DNA of 64,000 nucleotides from Symsagittifera roscoffensis (GCF_963678635.1 NC_087064.1:68560025-68624024), one strand, 5' to 3'; positions 38,501 to 42,778 are shown, counted from the first letter of the stretch. Made by a program: numbers and translations. Notes: generated by a model from the letters alone, not told the origin.

Positions 38501-40959
38501 GATAAGACATAACTGCTTTCTCTGCAGAAGATTCCAAGGCAAAGGGCTACATCCAGTCATGGCCGACTTACCGCCCGCTCGTTTCGACGATCCGTCTGAC
38601 GACCCATTTCCGTTCAAAAACACAGGAATTGACTATATCGGGCCATTCTACATAGCAACAAAGGATACAACTGAAAAAAGCTATATTTGCCTCTTCACAT
38701 GCCTCTCTACTCGCGCGGTTCACCTGGAATCGACAGACAACCTTACTACGAACAACTGTATAACGGCAATTAGACGTTTTATTGCTAGGAGGGGCACACC
38801 TAAGCTTTTGATCTCTGACAACGCTACTTACTTCGTCGGCGCGCGTAAACAACTACGCTCAGAACCAAACAACTTCAACGAAACCACCCTAACTGAAACG
38901 CTACAAATCCACAATGTTGAATGGCGCCTAAATCCTCCGGCTGCCCCACATTTTGGCGGCGTGTGGGAGCGACTCGTTTCATTGATAAAACGAGCATTCT
39001 TACTAAATCTCGGTTCTGATCGACTATCAAGAGATCTATTTGCTACTATCGTAGCCGAGACCGAGGCAATCCTCAACTCACGTCCGCTAACTCATGTCAG
39101 TAGCGACCTTGACGACGACCTTCCACTGACACCCAACCACTTCTTAATGGGTCGTCCATTCGTCTACGCTCCAGCAGCAGCCTTCTACGAAGCATCTACC
39201 AGTAAACTGTCCAACAAGTCCTGGAAGCGAGCAAAAGATAGACTTGACAGCTTCTGGAGGCGTCTACTTAAAGAGTACGCTCCGACTCTCATCAGAAGGA
39301 CTAAATGGACGCAACCCGAGGAACCACTCGAAAAGGATGACCTCGTGTGGATACTTGAGGACTTTACACCACGAGGCATCTGGCCACTGGGTCGAGTGTT
39401 AGAAGTTTTTACCGGCTCGGATGGCATCGCGCGCTCTTGTAAACTGAAAACAGCCCTAGGTACTTTAACGAGACCAGCGGTGAAACTTGCCCTCGTAACC
39501 CCAAAAAAGAAGATTTAAGACCACTTTAATTGTTTTACAACAACAACAAAAAAAAAAAAACTTGGCTCAACTCCTTCCCCTTCGGTTCCAAATAAGATCT
39601 CCCTCCCCCGAGGATATTCATGACATGAATTGTCTCACGTGAATTAAAGAAAAATGCGGTAAAATCTTTTAATAATAGCATGATTTGTTCCTAACTAATG
39701 AGTAATAAATTTGACTTCAACAAAGTGACATTCAAGATATGATCACCAACTTGTCTTGAATAAGAACCTTCAAAAATCGTTCAAAAACCTTCATTAAAAA
39801 CGTACAAGGAGCTGCAAAAAACAAGTACCGACTGGAATCCAAATGCCGAGCTTTGAAGTCAAGTATGGGTCTTACAGAAACTTCGAAAAAAAGCGGAACT
39901 ATCGAAAAAAAGTTTTACGGGAACTAAGGCAAGAAAACATTTAGACGAACGATTCCAAAAAATTACGAAAACTCAAGTTTGCAACAAAAGGCCCCGTCCG
40001 GATGCAAATCACAATTTTTTGCCGCCTCAAGCAGATGTGTTGCCTCTAAACGAGTTGCTCCATCTAATTGACTGAAGTTGAATTTATAACTAGCAGACAG
40101 GAAAGAAGCCATTGAATTCGAAATAAATGAAAGATTTTCAAAAAACCTGGACTCAAAAAAAAATCAAAATGGTGTCTGGAATCATGTTCTGCTTTCGGAA
40201 AACATGTCCAAAACACATTCGACGGCGTTAATTGAAATTTCAAAAATTAAATAACAAGCGGCAACTGGTCGGATTCAGACCCACAAATTTTGCCGTCCCA
40301 GGCGTATTTGTCACCTCCAGGCTAATTGCTGGAGACGCATAAAAGTTTGAATTCATTATGAACTAAGATACAAGTTATTCAAGCGGTCTGCTCAACAAGT
40401 TGTTAACCCGAAAAAAAATCTGTACTCCGATTTGATAACGCTTGCGAATCGCAAGCGTAAATATCAATTTTTTTCCAGTAACCGCGACATTTCTAATTTT
40501 GACATTTGATGCCTCATTCTTCTTGTTGACGGGCAATATTTATTTCAACTGTTGTCGACTATTGTCATTTTTTGATTGCATGCATGCTTGTGTTTGGTTT
40601 TCAGTCAACGAAATCAGACTAGAGCAGTGACTCCAGTGAGCACCCAGACCACAGCCGGAGGTGAAAATGAGAGACAGATCCAAGTAGACCAGTACCACAA
40701 TCCCAGGGCAACGCCCCTAAGCAACAACAACAACAATAACCAGATTTACAACAATAACCAAAATAGCTACAATAACAACACTAATTCAAACGACAACAAT
40801 AGTAACGGGGGAACCGGGCAGCAGAATCATCAGGAGTGGAGTGCCTTGGAGGACTCGGGAGTGTCTTTCATGGAGTTCCAGAATGAGTTCTGTCGGCACT
40901 ATCCTAACTACGGATTCGTTGATCACGAGGAACAGGAAATGTCGCCTCAGCCTCAGTAG
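2363..40959 (+). CDS. Host gene 1: polytopic membrane protein, ten exons, function unknown
   Basis: Ten exons chain with matching phases across 38.6 kb: 2363-2582, 2981-3147, 3492-3610, 18932-19082, 20012-20118, 21476-21672, 22586-22782, 24571-24749, 31952-32091 and 40605-40959. The product has a Gly/Ser/His N-terminal tail, about eight hydrophobic segments (exons 2 to 7), a polar Arg/Ser/His linker (exons 8 and 9), and an Asn/Gln-rich C-terminal tail with Asn runs in exon 10, ending in a UAG stop. Exons are visibly GC-richer than the introns. The translation start is unresolved: either an ATG in a Kozak-like ACCATGG at 2470 or an exon upstream. Exons 5 and 9 and the end of exon 8 are the least certain. 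I do not recognise the family; there is only a vague topological similarity to TMEM121-type proteins, which I would not rely on. The plasma membrane is a guess. Confidence 0.6.
2981..3147 (+). CDS. Gene 1 exon 2, transmembrane segment 1
   Basis: A long pyrimidine tract and TACCTGCAG precede the exon, and the donor TTG|GTAAAA follows. It encodes a short acidic stretch, a Cys-rich KCCMDCGD motif and then a hydrophobic run of about 30 residues (VVGVACLHIASVVIAMVLLV onward), a clear membrane span. Confidence 0.75.
3492..3610 (+). CDS. Gene 1 exon 3
   Basis: The acceptor is AACTTGTTCAG and the donor CACAG|GTTAAA. The phase-1 end of exon 2 joins exactly. It encodes a basic loop (FRDRKGGVRGFGDHELKL) followed by the start of hydrophobic segment 2 (NEFNLLSFLLNAISLLAQ), completed by exon 4. 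It ends in phase 0, 84 bp before the Tc1 element. Confidence 0.75.
3694..5024 (+). mobile_element. Tc1/mariner-family transposon, complete
   Basis: The 1331-bp element has inverted ends CAGTGCTGATTTAAATTA at both termini (about 28 well-matched bases, running on into CCGGACTAA), and TA dinucleotides at 3692-3693 and 5025-5026 as the target duplication. It encloses a single uninterrupted transposase gene. Matching TIRs, TA duplication and an open transposase make this a recent, possibly still active copy. It sits in gene 1 intron 3, in the same orientation as the host gene. Confidence 0.9.
3869..4870 (+). CDS. Tc1/mariner transposase, DD35E
   Basis: This 333-residue transposase catalyses cut-and-paste transposition at its own TIRs. 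The N-terminal third has helix-turn-helix-like segments (around residues 25-50 and 60-110) for TIR binding. The catalytic triad is visible: Asp151 in FSDETIVEL, Asp236 in QQDNASCHNSK and Glu272 in SPDLNIIENLW. Thirty-five residues separate the second Asp from Glu, against 34 in classical Tc1, so it is a DD35E type. The length is typical of the family and there is no internal stop. The start ATG at 3869 is 175 bp inside the left TIR. A second, non-coding set of related ends lies at 16463-18161. Confidence 0.92.
   Translation: MGLFSLRKKFQVLEFSQKKFSLHRILKKTKVPKSTAWDFLEKCRKLEIGHYCNAKQVGRPKKTTERDENYIYLIAKKYPFATSQELRMKIEPALYLSASKIRSILVKKGLRARVSAKKPKISDINRKKRKKWCQNFREKPQNFWENVVFSDETIVELYSSAKIYVRRPPNMRYHPNYITPTAKFGGKRVMFWGYIKFSGERDIVVIDGNINSAKYCKLLETHLMENIYLDEIFQQDNASCHNSKFLTNFFQENGFQVLENWPPQSPDLNIIENLWNYMKQKIREKHPTTFKELIRQVFETFLAIPDDYIHRLYRSIPRRINAVLKNNGYQTKY
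5027..5462. other. Intron filler between Tc1 element and old BEL element
   Basis: AT-rich, with no open frame or repeat boundary that I can support. Confidence 0.4.
5463..5865 (-). repeat. Putative degenerate 3' LTR of the old BEL element
   Basis: It aligns collinearly with 12140-12520. Shared blocks include CTTCGTG.CCG.TAGATAG, ACATAACGTTTCTGTACGT, a CTGACAG block and GTTTTTACGAGC.TCCGTA. Divergence is high, with several indels. Confidence 0.55.
5835..6650 (-). pseudogene. BEL/Pao integrase remnant
   Basis: The minus-strand frame 6650-6435 keeps the zinc-binding C..C context followed by LFLPEVKVGRTGYRQS and a FDFDYLGSF motif. This matches in spacing the CFLCRRF, MADLPPARF and GIDYIGPF region of the intact BEL integrase at 38.5-38.65 kb. 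A later fragment (6131-5835) may be the integrase C-terminal part. Frameshifts and stops break the gene. Confidence 0.55.
7251..7448 (-). pseudogene. BEL/Pao RNase H remnant
   Basis: The segment SIPKLKLKAAFFATHF matches the IPKLELQAAL motif of the intact BEL RNase H domain. It is placed between the RT and integrase remnants as in BEL pol. The catalytic environment is not intact. Confidence 0.5.
7986..8593 (-). pseudogene. BEL/Pao reverse transcriptase remnant
   Basis: The upstream part (8593-8408) contains SGFYPPPPVINPNKPGK, matching LLWYLPHHPVTNPNKPGK of the intact element. The next part (8258-7986) has MFLHVGVIADDQISLRFLW, matching the RT motif MFMQIGIKDEDQNALRFLW. Stops and frame changes separate them, and no YMDD motif is readable. 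A poly-G run at about 8447 falls inside. Confidence 0.65.
8640..12139 (-). other. Decayed gag and leader region of the old BEL element
   Basis: By position this should hold the 5' leader and gag of the minus-strand BEL element. Only scattered open segments remain (for example 11016-10636, with a poly-His stretch from a GGTGGTGGT repeat), and none shows a recognisable gag or zinc-knuckle motif. No host exon was identified here. Confidence 0.35.
12140..12520 (-). repeat. Putative degenerate 5' LTR of the old BEL element
   Basis: The partner of 5463-5865 in the same order and orientation. The pol remnants lie between the two copies, which is the arrangement expected for LTRs. Confidence 0.55.
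12521..13144. other. Intron filler
   Basis: AT-rich, no supported feature. Confidence 0.4.
13155..13519. mobile_element. Mutator-like MITE, complete copy
   Basis: This 365-bp element has imperfect TIRs of about 40 bp whose inner core is GCGAAGGACCGAATGCGCGA at both ends. A 10-bp direct repeat GTGTATGTGA flanks it (13145-13154 and 13520-13529). A 9-10 bp target duplication with long TIRs points to a Mutator-like (MULE) MITE. Three further copies sit in the 1260-bp tandem array at 42.4-45.3 kb. It has no coding capacity. Confidence 0.8.
13530..14462. other. Intron filler with a short recurring motif
   Basis: No gene. The phrase CCCATGTGGACAATCTACCCC at about 13840, and close variants at about 13908, 13940 and 14038, recurs. 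A similar string occurs in reverse orientation near 54415. Confidence 0.35.
14463..15710 (+). repeat. Tandem duplication copy 1, includes a truncated exon-4 copy
   Basis: Block A (14463 to about 14720) resembles 15712-16340, and block B (about 14940-15705) resembles about 18230-19020. The block order A-B then A'-B' shows a tandem duplication of more than 1.2 kb within intron 3, later interrupted by the element at 16463-18161. Copies are diverged but easily aligned, including the ATTTCTAAGA.GGATTAAATC and TTTCAAATCCCGGTTTCAAG blocks. Confidence 0.75.
15614..15706 (+). pseudogene. Partial duplicate of gene 1 exon 4
   Basis: After an acceptor-like CGTTGCAG the sequence reads IAWQYFLCCKVKLSWGHLGI and onward, about 26 residues closely similar to exon 4. 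It then diverges abruptly at the duplication junction and stops at UAA (15704-15706). The second half of the exon, including the rest of hydrophobic segment 3, is missing. The phase at the only nearby GT (GA|GTAAAA) does not match exon 5, so inclusion would truncate the protein. The replacements against exon 4 are few and mostly conservative. Confidence 0.75.
16463..18161. mobile_element. Non-coding Tc1-ended composite foldback element
   Basis: The left end CAGTGCTGATTTAATTAATTCG and right end CCGGATAATTTAAATTGGCACTG resemble the TIRs of the intact Tc1 element at 3694-5024. No transposase can be read. Inside are a long imperfect inverted repeat (about 16600-16780 against 16880-17040), a GC-rich module (about 17095-17940) and a direct repeat of about 60 bp (16967-17027 and 17940-17999) bracketing that module. 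The left flank is TA and the right CA, so the target duplication is degraded. Confidence 0.6.
17165..17910. repeat. GC-rich module with 175-bp direct repeats
   Basis: Segments 17165-17340 and 17736-17910 are about 90 percent alike by eye. Each starts CCCTTCCTAA and ends GTACCAAA, and each carries a potential hairpin, CCACAGTGC-TAAAA-GCATTGTGG (17191-17213 in copy 1). A further shared phrase is ACCGG.GTAGATCCG.TTAC at about 17661 and 17928. It contrasts strongly with the AT-rich surroundings. I do not recognise it; the minus-strand open frame 17614-17273 has no known motif. Confidence 0.6.
18932..19082 (+). CDS. Gene 1 exon 4, hydrophobic segments 2 and 3
   Basis: The acceptor TTCTCTGTGCAG sits behind a long T/C tract (TTTCTTTCTTTATTTATT and onward), with donor ACAG|GTCACA. 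It starts in phase 0, as exon 3 requires, and ends in phase 1. It encodes IAWQCFLCCKMKLSWGHLGM, then FHIVFCSWTSHLLVYNGAIA and LEIAHSFT, the third membrane span. It is the intact parent of the truncated copy at 15614. Confidence 0.75.
19293..19691 (-). mobile_element. hAT-like MITE copy 2, one end eroded
   Basis: It begins CAGGGGCGGATCTAGGATTTTCTCGAGG (the right TIR in family orientation, so minus) and carries all the family landmarks: GCGCCGCAGGC, GGCGCCAAAGGCGCC and GGGTCGGCAGGGGGTCGAATCCC. The far TIR is lost after GAGGGGAGGGAG at about 19691, and no target duplication is visible. Confidence 0.75.
20012..20118 (+). CDS. Gene 1 exon 5, hydrophobic segment 4 (tentative ends)
   Basis: The frame reads VYSGVEWGSCLVSGLASFLL and on to LLSLRHQ, a convincing membrane helix followed by polar residues. 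The acceptor is a weak GGTGTAG at 20011, which is the only one that fits phase and avoids an upstream stop. The end is uncertain: AC|GCAAGT at 20119 fits phase 0, while a stronger GT donor (CTG|GTGAGT) at 20044 would remove the hydrophobic part. The pyrimidine-rich stretch CTCCTTCCTCCTCCTCCTCT inside could also be read as an acceptor tract. Confidence 0.45.
20196..20506 (+). mobile_element. hAT-like MITE copy 3, internally deleted
   Basis: TIRs CAGGGGCGGATTTAGG and CTAGATCCGCCCCTG enclose 311 bp. The target duplication is CATGCACC against CATGCATC (20188-20195 and 20507-20514, one mismatch). It lacks the GGCGCC stem region present in full-length copies. Confidence 0.8.
20664..21109 (-). mobile_element. 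hAT-like MITE copy 4, complete
   Basis: This 446-bp element lies in reverse orientation, with an exact 8-bp target duplication GGTCCAGT (20656-20663 and 21110-21117). All internal landmarks are present. The 168-171 residue open frames on both strands are low-complexity reads of the MITE and are not genes. Confidence 0.88.
21476..21672 (+). CDS. Gene 1 exon 6, hydrophobic segments 5 and 6
   Basis: The acceptor is TTGTTTGTGTAG and the donor CATCAC|GTAAGTG is strong. It encodes ASFLWCWSGVSVCERYLG, then two hydrophobic runs (VGVWLVLRVTDFIFYLGLSL and VGLSVLLSDLVIFLISLFVL). It is open throughout and ends in phase 2, matching exon 7. An alternative upstream piece from 21417 with a 37-bp intron (GTAAGT at 21503) also fits phases but seems less likely. 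Confidence 0.65.
22056..22476 (-). mobile_element. hAT-like MITE copy 5, complete
   Basis: This 421-bp element is flanked by an exact 8-bp duplication GTGTCGGT (22048-22055 and 22477-22484). It lies in reverse orientation, about 110 bp upstream of exon 7, inside intron 6. Confidence 0.88.
22586..22782 (+). CDS. Gene 1 exon 7, hydrophobic segments 7 and 8
   Basis: The acceptor is TTATATTGTAG and the donor ATGG|GTAAGA. The single leading base completes the exon 6 codon. It encodes LFVVEVFVLGDVSTLYLCVW, PYCTLIFLNTLLSNVGGSRV and a last span SASLLGISCFLLCIKVVVTM. It ends in phase 1, as exon 8 requires. Confidence 0.75.
22802..23040 (-). mobile_element. hAT-like MITE copy 6, eroded fragment
   Basis: It begins GAGGCGGACTTAAGATTTTCTCGAAG, a mutated terminus in reverse orientation, and keeps GCGCCGCAAGCAA. 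It lacks the distal half. It sits about 20 bp after the exon 7 donor. Confidence 0.6.
23041..24116. other. Intron 7 filler
   Basis: AT-rich. The plus-strand open frame 23248-23571 is basic and has no recognisable motif, so I do not call it a gene. Confidence 0.4.
24117..24546 (+). mobile_element. hAT-like MITE copy 7, abuts the exon 8 acceptor
   Basis: About 430 bp, ending CTAGATCCGCCCCTG. The left terminus is mutated (CACCAGCGGATTTGG). The target duplication is GTGCCATG against GTGCCATA (24109-24116 and 24547-24554). Only 24 bases lie between the element and exon 8, and 8 of these are the target duplication. Confidence 0.8.
24571..24749 (+). CDS. Gene 1 exon 8, polar linker
   Basis: The acceptor TTCTTTTTTTTCAG is strong and the phase joins exon 7. 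It encodes ELRNQSPEKESFSYMTSEFQ, then an Arg/Ser/Ala stretch (RQGRSARSRSARAATAMSAT) and a His/Gln cluster. The end is uncertain: AAT|GCAAGT at 24750 (GC donor) fits phase 0 and exon 9. Without splicing the frame runs to a stop at 24831-24833 (CNKS then UAG), which would give a shorter isoform. Confidence 0.6.
24834..25302. other. Intron 8 filler, 5' part
   Basis: AT-rich with T runs. No feature supported. Confidence 0.4.
25305..25786. mobile_element. Mariner-type MITE
   Basis: The termini CAGGGTGTCACAAA and (reverse) CAAGGTGTCTCAAG form short TIRs of the common mariner kind, with TA at 25303-25304 and 25787-25788. It is 482 bp with no transposase. The minus-strand frame 25661-25356 has no known motif. 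Confidence 0.55.
25789..29000. other. Intron 8 filler, 3.2 kb of AT-rich DNA
   Basis: Very T-rich on the plus strand, with only low-complexity Phe/Leu/Ser open frames. No exon, repeat pair or RNA gene was noticed. Confidence 0.4.
29000..31260. mobile_element. Possible decayed or miniature LTR element
   Basis: Segments at about 29505-29680 and 31060-31230 are direct repeats. Shared phrases are TTGGCGACTTCT, TTTACAGTCCTT.CCCGGAA, GAAATGGGATAA and AACTGTCCGAGGAAGTTTGACTCCGGGT. They lie about 1.55 kb apart, and a TATAAAA-like sequence (about 30958) precedes the right copy. The base composition is purine-rich and unlike the flanks. No gag or pol motif is readable, so a terminal-repeat miniature or eroded element is the best guess. 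Confidence 0.4.
31261..31951. other. Intron 8 end, with a poly-C tract
   Basis: A run of about 20 C residues at 31281-31300, then AT-rich intron up to the exon 9 acceptor. Confidence 0.4.
31952..32091 (+). CDS. Gene 1 exon 9, polar tail (tentative)
   Basis: The acceptor is GGGGCACAGTCAG and the donor TTTGAG|GTTAGA. The frame reads NTQRGGVGGGAHSRKISVAY and RNQNNSRTKTAVVSVTHENN, polar and Asn/Gln-rich like exon 10. Phase 0 start and phase 2 end fit the neighbours. A second frame is also open across it, but that frame would meet a stop soon after entering exon 10. The composition is clearly higher in GC than the intron. Confidence 0.5.
32281..32297. repeat. GCGAAGC hairpin motif, copy a
   Basis: A perfect stem GCGAAGC-TGA-GCTTCGC followed by ATCACTTGCGAT. 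Related copies occur at 59162, 59386, 60746 and 62795. Confidence 0.6.
32370..32517 (+). repeat. BEL element 5' LTR
   Basis: A 148-bp LTR starting TATTCATGACATG and ending GTCTTGAATA, so the ends are TATTCA/TGAATA rather than the usual TG/CA. It matches the 3' LTR base for base as far as I can read. It includes AATAAA (about 32459), a possible polyadenylation signal. Confidence 0.9.
32520..32529 (+). promoter_or_regulatory. BEL element tRNA primer-binding site
   Basis: TGGCGACCAC lies 2 bp downstream of the 5' LTR. The TGG start pairs with the CCA end of a tRNA. I cannot tell which tRNA by eye. Confidence 0.65.
32590..32830 (+). repeat. Degenerate short repeats in the BEL leader
   Basis: A unit around ACAAGGGCCTACATAC/CTCCAACA recurs about six times in variable form. 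It gives overlapping open frames of 121-148 residues that look repetitive and not gene-like. Confidence 0.5.
33759..39518 (+). CDS. BEL/Pao gag-pol polyprotein
   Basis: A 1919-residue single open frame. Domains in order: a Gag region with the DUF1759-type motif LPDIKLQKFDGNPLEWNNW at about 311-330; zinc knuckles CFNCLGQHRFSEC and a second Cys/His cluster at about 575-608; a DUF1758-type aspartic protease with AILDNCSSCSYI at about 670-682 (Asp-Asn-Cys where Asp-Ser/Thr-Gly is usual); reverse transcriptase with ADIEGMFMQI and the catalytic YMDD at about 1088; RNase H with FCDAS at about 1259, the SIPKLELQAAL motif and FWTDS at about 1333; integrase with an HH-CC zinc site (about 1550-1587) and DDE residues in GIDYIGPF, ISDNATYF and GVWERL (about 1625, 1687, 1736); and a DUF5641-type C-terminus. 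There are no internal stops. The polyprotein would be cleaved to yield particle proteins and the enzymes for reverse transcription and integration. Confidence 0.95.
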   Translation: MAPTKPTLQQLLNQWRRRYSTFEELEEEVTRQIANSSEIEYVKLSFEEITTCFDLLDTLADDLAAFSTQEAQDCLNTASTLRKRKCDLLINVRKYEKVLTNDGSISTRSNSPLRVQGTSATASVPVRSSNTTESLANNFISTTAADFSTYTSTYGLSTFDLDAPQRYSFPPLPGTNRAMDQTINGVITTSTTDFRSVSPSANPCTFNFQAPLRYNFSPPPVSNENHIWNDNSRHEAQMSTGNNRYGLLTTSIANSPATTSEQFVTNRFNDHHRTILQSHEQQRNSLFDNEQRHVTNHTTSHPTTAINYSLKGFKLPDIKLQKFDGNPLEWNNWFELFQTAIGNNPRLSPVEKITYLQSLCTDNAKSLIESYGTNSSQYEQAILELVRRYGNPKYVVSAFIRELEKFDKLILSEPQGFIRYAAFLRKLIHNFELNGYTADLNSSNLTRLARSKLPVSLLMKWEEHCVLHDLDYATLKDLTQYLNNYSRACENLDIEPSTPNQAGRNRQPIKQQQPDSRPNQFTSMSRQNYDKSSGISARPTTLTCPIDNQVHYVGKCPDFLKLPVDQRAELVKQHKLCFNCLGQHRFSECTSSKRCFINNCGGKHHSTLHIDKKPFQTHNQKSNNMQLGTTVTKPSEQAEDPIQNMNNIRNQLQFMPVTLFNNGIKLDCYAILDNCSSCSYIVSKTAETLQCKPSQQLQLSVRGAFSKDKVSSSLVRLSIGPHNATKPTFTLQSVYSVEALSFDAIDANNLNKTCSLYNHLRHVNFPELGDNTVQILLGVDAFWNIAERDIRKGPTGTPYAVKNLLGWTITGPLNQKSNSSGPSSHSTNFIDLNDQEDANLTELVENFWKVEGSGIQEDNKATYSDKSKRQLRFMEKSIEHDGDRYKINLLWKNEIKLPNNYPVAKAQLLSLQKRLRKDPETMQLYEKSLTTDLENNYVKPVTFQYPQPELLWYLPHHPVTNPNKPGKVRRVANAASTYKGVSLNSCLETGPDLLNNMFGLLLRFREKPVAVSADIEGMFMQIGIKDEDQNALRFLWPTKNGIKQYQYTRLIFGAKCSPSIAIFALHQTAADYCITKPSIAQLLHKSFYMDDFVHSFNTTHEARDSTTQLKSSLRQGGFNLTKFVSNTNDAIYSLDGGEVSTIATVHRVLGVKWDTTDDTMFVQPTTNLNNTTSSTLRTVLSTVARVFDPLGILAPFVIKLKILLQNLWKSGISWDETVPSDFVPIIDKWVDQCKQVPPVRLPRLLGPQLSPSDIQLHVFCDASQDAMATCIYFRTACSSGIHATFLIGRTKVAPLNQESIPKLELQAALMGARLCKFATDEMRLKPHSTHFWTDSTTVLSWIASPGKLKTYCANRVGEILTLCKAEQWKHIPGKLNPADSATRGIELKDVAKLWLDAPQFLLNNEPIWGTNEIMEQSNATTVSPSATPLIDSSRFSDWFRLVQVTARVIVFVDTLKGNGKRPTTMEDLEKAKLLLYQQSQQETFGDTYNQLRTKQQVQNKDKLQQLSPFLDNGVIRARGRLRNSPLPDATKYPIILNAKDPIVRMMIESAHRRCMHHGTEYIRNYLQQSFVIIGLRKKLRQIRHNCFLCRRFQGKGLHPVMADLPPARFDDPSDDPFPFKNTGIDYIGPFYIATKDTTEKSYICLFTCLSTRAVHLESTDNLTTNNCITAIRRFIARRGTPKLLISDNATYFVGARKQLRSEPNNFNETTLTETLQIHNVEWRLNPPAAPHFGGVWERLVSLIKRAFLLNLGSDRLSRDLFATIVAETEAILNSRPLTHVSSDLDDDLPLTPNHFLMGRPFVYAPAAAFYEASTSKLSNKSWKRAKDRLDSFWRRLLKEYAPTLIRRTKWTQPEEPLEKDDLVWILEDFTPRGIWPLGRVLEVFTGSDGIARSCKLKTALGTLTRPAVKLALVTPKKKI
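39615..39762 (+). repeat. BEL element 3' LTR
   Basis: The identical partner of 32370-32517, followed by the AGAAC target duplication. The polypurine tract before it is not obvious; the preceding bases are CCCCCGAGGA. Confidence 0.9.
39768..40604. other. Intron 9, 3' remainder
   Basis: AT-rich, ending in the TGTTTGGTTTTCAG acceptor of exon 10. No other feature was seen. Confidence 0.4.
40605..40959 (+). CDS. Gene 1 last exon (10), Asn/Gln-rich C-terminal tail
   Basis: The single leading base completes the exon 9 codon. The sequence then reads QRNQTRAVTPVSTQTTAGGE, a run of Asn-rich repeats from AACAAC-type codons (40720-40810), and a more conserved-looking end (EWSALEDSGVSFMEFQNEFC to EQEMSPQPQ) before UAG. 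The last part is acidic and aromatic and could be a short interaction motif. An AATAAA at 41125 could serve as the polyadenylation signal. Confidence 0.75.
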
Positions 40960-41124
40960 CTGAATTTTTTTGATGGTGGTGAACTCTATACTTCGATCAT
41001 CCATATCTTTCTATTGGAGGGAATTTTTCATGCGTCAAAGTAGTCAGAAAAACTCTTTTCAATTTACACAAAGAACATGCTCCTGCCTTAAGACTAATGA
41101 TCTTAGATAACTCTTAATGATCTT

Positions 41125-41130
41125 AATAAA
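41125..41130 (+). terminator. Possible polyadenylation signal of gene 1
   Basis: AATAAA lies 166 bp after the gene 1 stop codon. Confidence 0.35.
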
Positions 41131-41815
41131 TAAGATGGAAACCGGGTGACAGTTAAATATTCATTACCTTCCTTTGATGCTGAATTAGAAAAACCTTAAA
41201 AAAGCAAAATTACTTTCATCTATAGCGAAATCATCATAATAAGATTCGAAATTTTAACTGAAAGCTTTTCGTTTCTTTGAGTTCACTAGAGATGCTGGGA
41301 ATAAAACTACAAACTAAAATAGTTGGATAAAGATGTTGCGTTTTTATGTCAATAGATAGTCCTTATCCAGATATCTTAGAAAAAGTTAGTAACTTTCGAC
41401 ACAAACCAATTAATCGCTTGTAAGGTTCTTTACCAATTGCGACTTTTCAAAGCTTTATTTGATTTAAAATTATCACAGCCATTTTGAAATGTTAGTTTTC
41501 GAGAAAATCTGACCGACCTTGAGATACGAAAGCCAATGATAAAAAAGATTTGGTGCTAAGATTTTATGCTACTTTTCAGTCCCAAAAAATCTGTTTTTTT
41601 TTCTTCAAATTTCCCGTTTATTTGATTTTTGAATTGACCTGTTTAAGAATACAATTTGCACGAACTACGTTGATAAACTAGTCTTTTTTCTGGAAAGTGG
41701 GCAATCTTTCAATTGATACCCTTTTCTGAAAATCAGTAGAAGTTTCGGAGAAAAATTGATATTTTCTCTAATACATTCGGAAATAATTTTCCATAACGAA
41801 AAAAAAAATTCAACA
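41131..41815. other. Intergenic AT-rich DNA
   Basis: No gene or repeat supported. Confidence 0.4.
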
Positions 41816-42043
41816 GACGGGACGCCCCATCAACCCTCAGGGATTGGACCCCCTGCCGACCCAAAGAGTCAAAATTTTCCAAAAAGTGCCCAAAAACGCG
41901 GCGCAGAAAAGTTGGCCAAACAGGGTCTTTTTAATGCCTCGGAGAGCTCGGAAAACTAATTTGGACGACCTAAAAAAAGTCAAATTTTTTGAAAATTTTT
42001 CAAAAAACCTTTCCCTCCTCGAGAAAACTCTAGATCCGCCCAT
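41816..42043 (+). mobile_element. hAT-like MITE copy 8, deleted
   Basis: It keeps CCCTCAGGGATTGGACCCCCTGCCGACCC at the left and CTAGATCCGCCCATG at the right, but lacks the GGCGCC stem region. The termini are mutated and no target duplication is visible. Confidence 0.65.
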
Positions 42044-42414
42044 GAGCGGAGGGGAGAGTTAAAATTGTGTTTCCAATGAAATGATCCAAAATTAGGTCAT
42101 TAAGTCGCTAAAAAATAGGCCGAAATAATTTGGGCCGCGGAATTTATTTAGCGAAACAAAAAAACAAAGAAGGAAATACGAAGTCAAGGTAAGTGAAATT
42201 ACAAATTGTAAGAGTAGACCAAACACTAAAGGAGCGAGAATTTTGGAGGTACTGCAATGAAACAAACAACACCACGGATCCTCATTAAAGCATCTCAGCA
42301 AAAAATATAGTTTTTCTCTCAAAACTGGAGCTGCTTTTTACAAAGATAACTAAACCAACACAGAAAGTAATCATAAACTTTCTGTAAAATAACACGTTTT
42401 TCATCGCAAATGTT

Positions 42415-42778
42415 GGGGCTTTTCTATTGCGCGAAGGACCGAATGAGCGAAAAAACTCGTGGGTGAAGGACAGTAAACAAAATTAGCCGAAAGTCAATTT
42501 TTAAAAAGAGGCAACTTCCATTCAAATAAAATGAATAAATGAAGCAAAATTTTGCTTTTTTCATAACGAAAACCTTGAAATAAAAAATTTGCTCCAATAC
42601 GGCGGCTGTCAGAGGCAATTTAAAAATGTTGCATATTTCTGCAGTTTTTATATTCGGCCAATTTCAATATTGAGTCCCTGGAAATGTTTACTTACTTTCA
42701 AATTTAAGATTACTGAAGTCTGATTGGCTGATTTTTGTTTTCGCGCATTCGGTCCTTTGCATATGAGGAATTCCGCCC
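42415..42778. mobile_element. Mutator-like MITE in array unit 1
   Basis: A 364-bp copy with the same TIR core as 13155-13519 (GCGCGAAGGACCGAATG, and CATTCGGTCCTTTGC on the other side). The 9-bp target duplication is GCAAATGTT against GCAAATGAT. Confidence 0.8.

Larger units (their letters stand above)
32370..39762 (+). mobile_element. Full-length BEL/Pao LTR retrotransposon
   Basis: Two 148-bp LTRs, identical by eye (32370-32517 and 39615-39762), enclose a leader and one long gag-pol gene. The flanking 5-bp target duplication is AGAAC (32365-32369 and 39763-39767). A primer-binding site TGGCGACCAC begins at 32520, 2 bp after the 5' LTR. Identical LTRs plus an intact coding region indicate a recent insertion. 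It lies in gene 1 intron 9, in the same orientation as the host gene. Confidence 0.93.
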
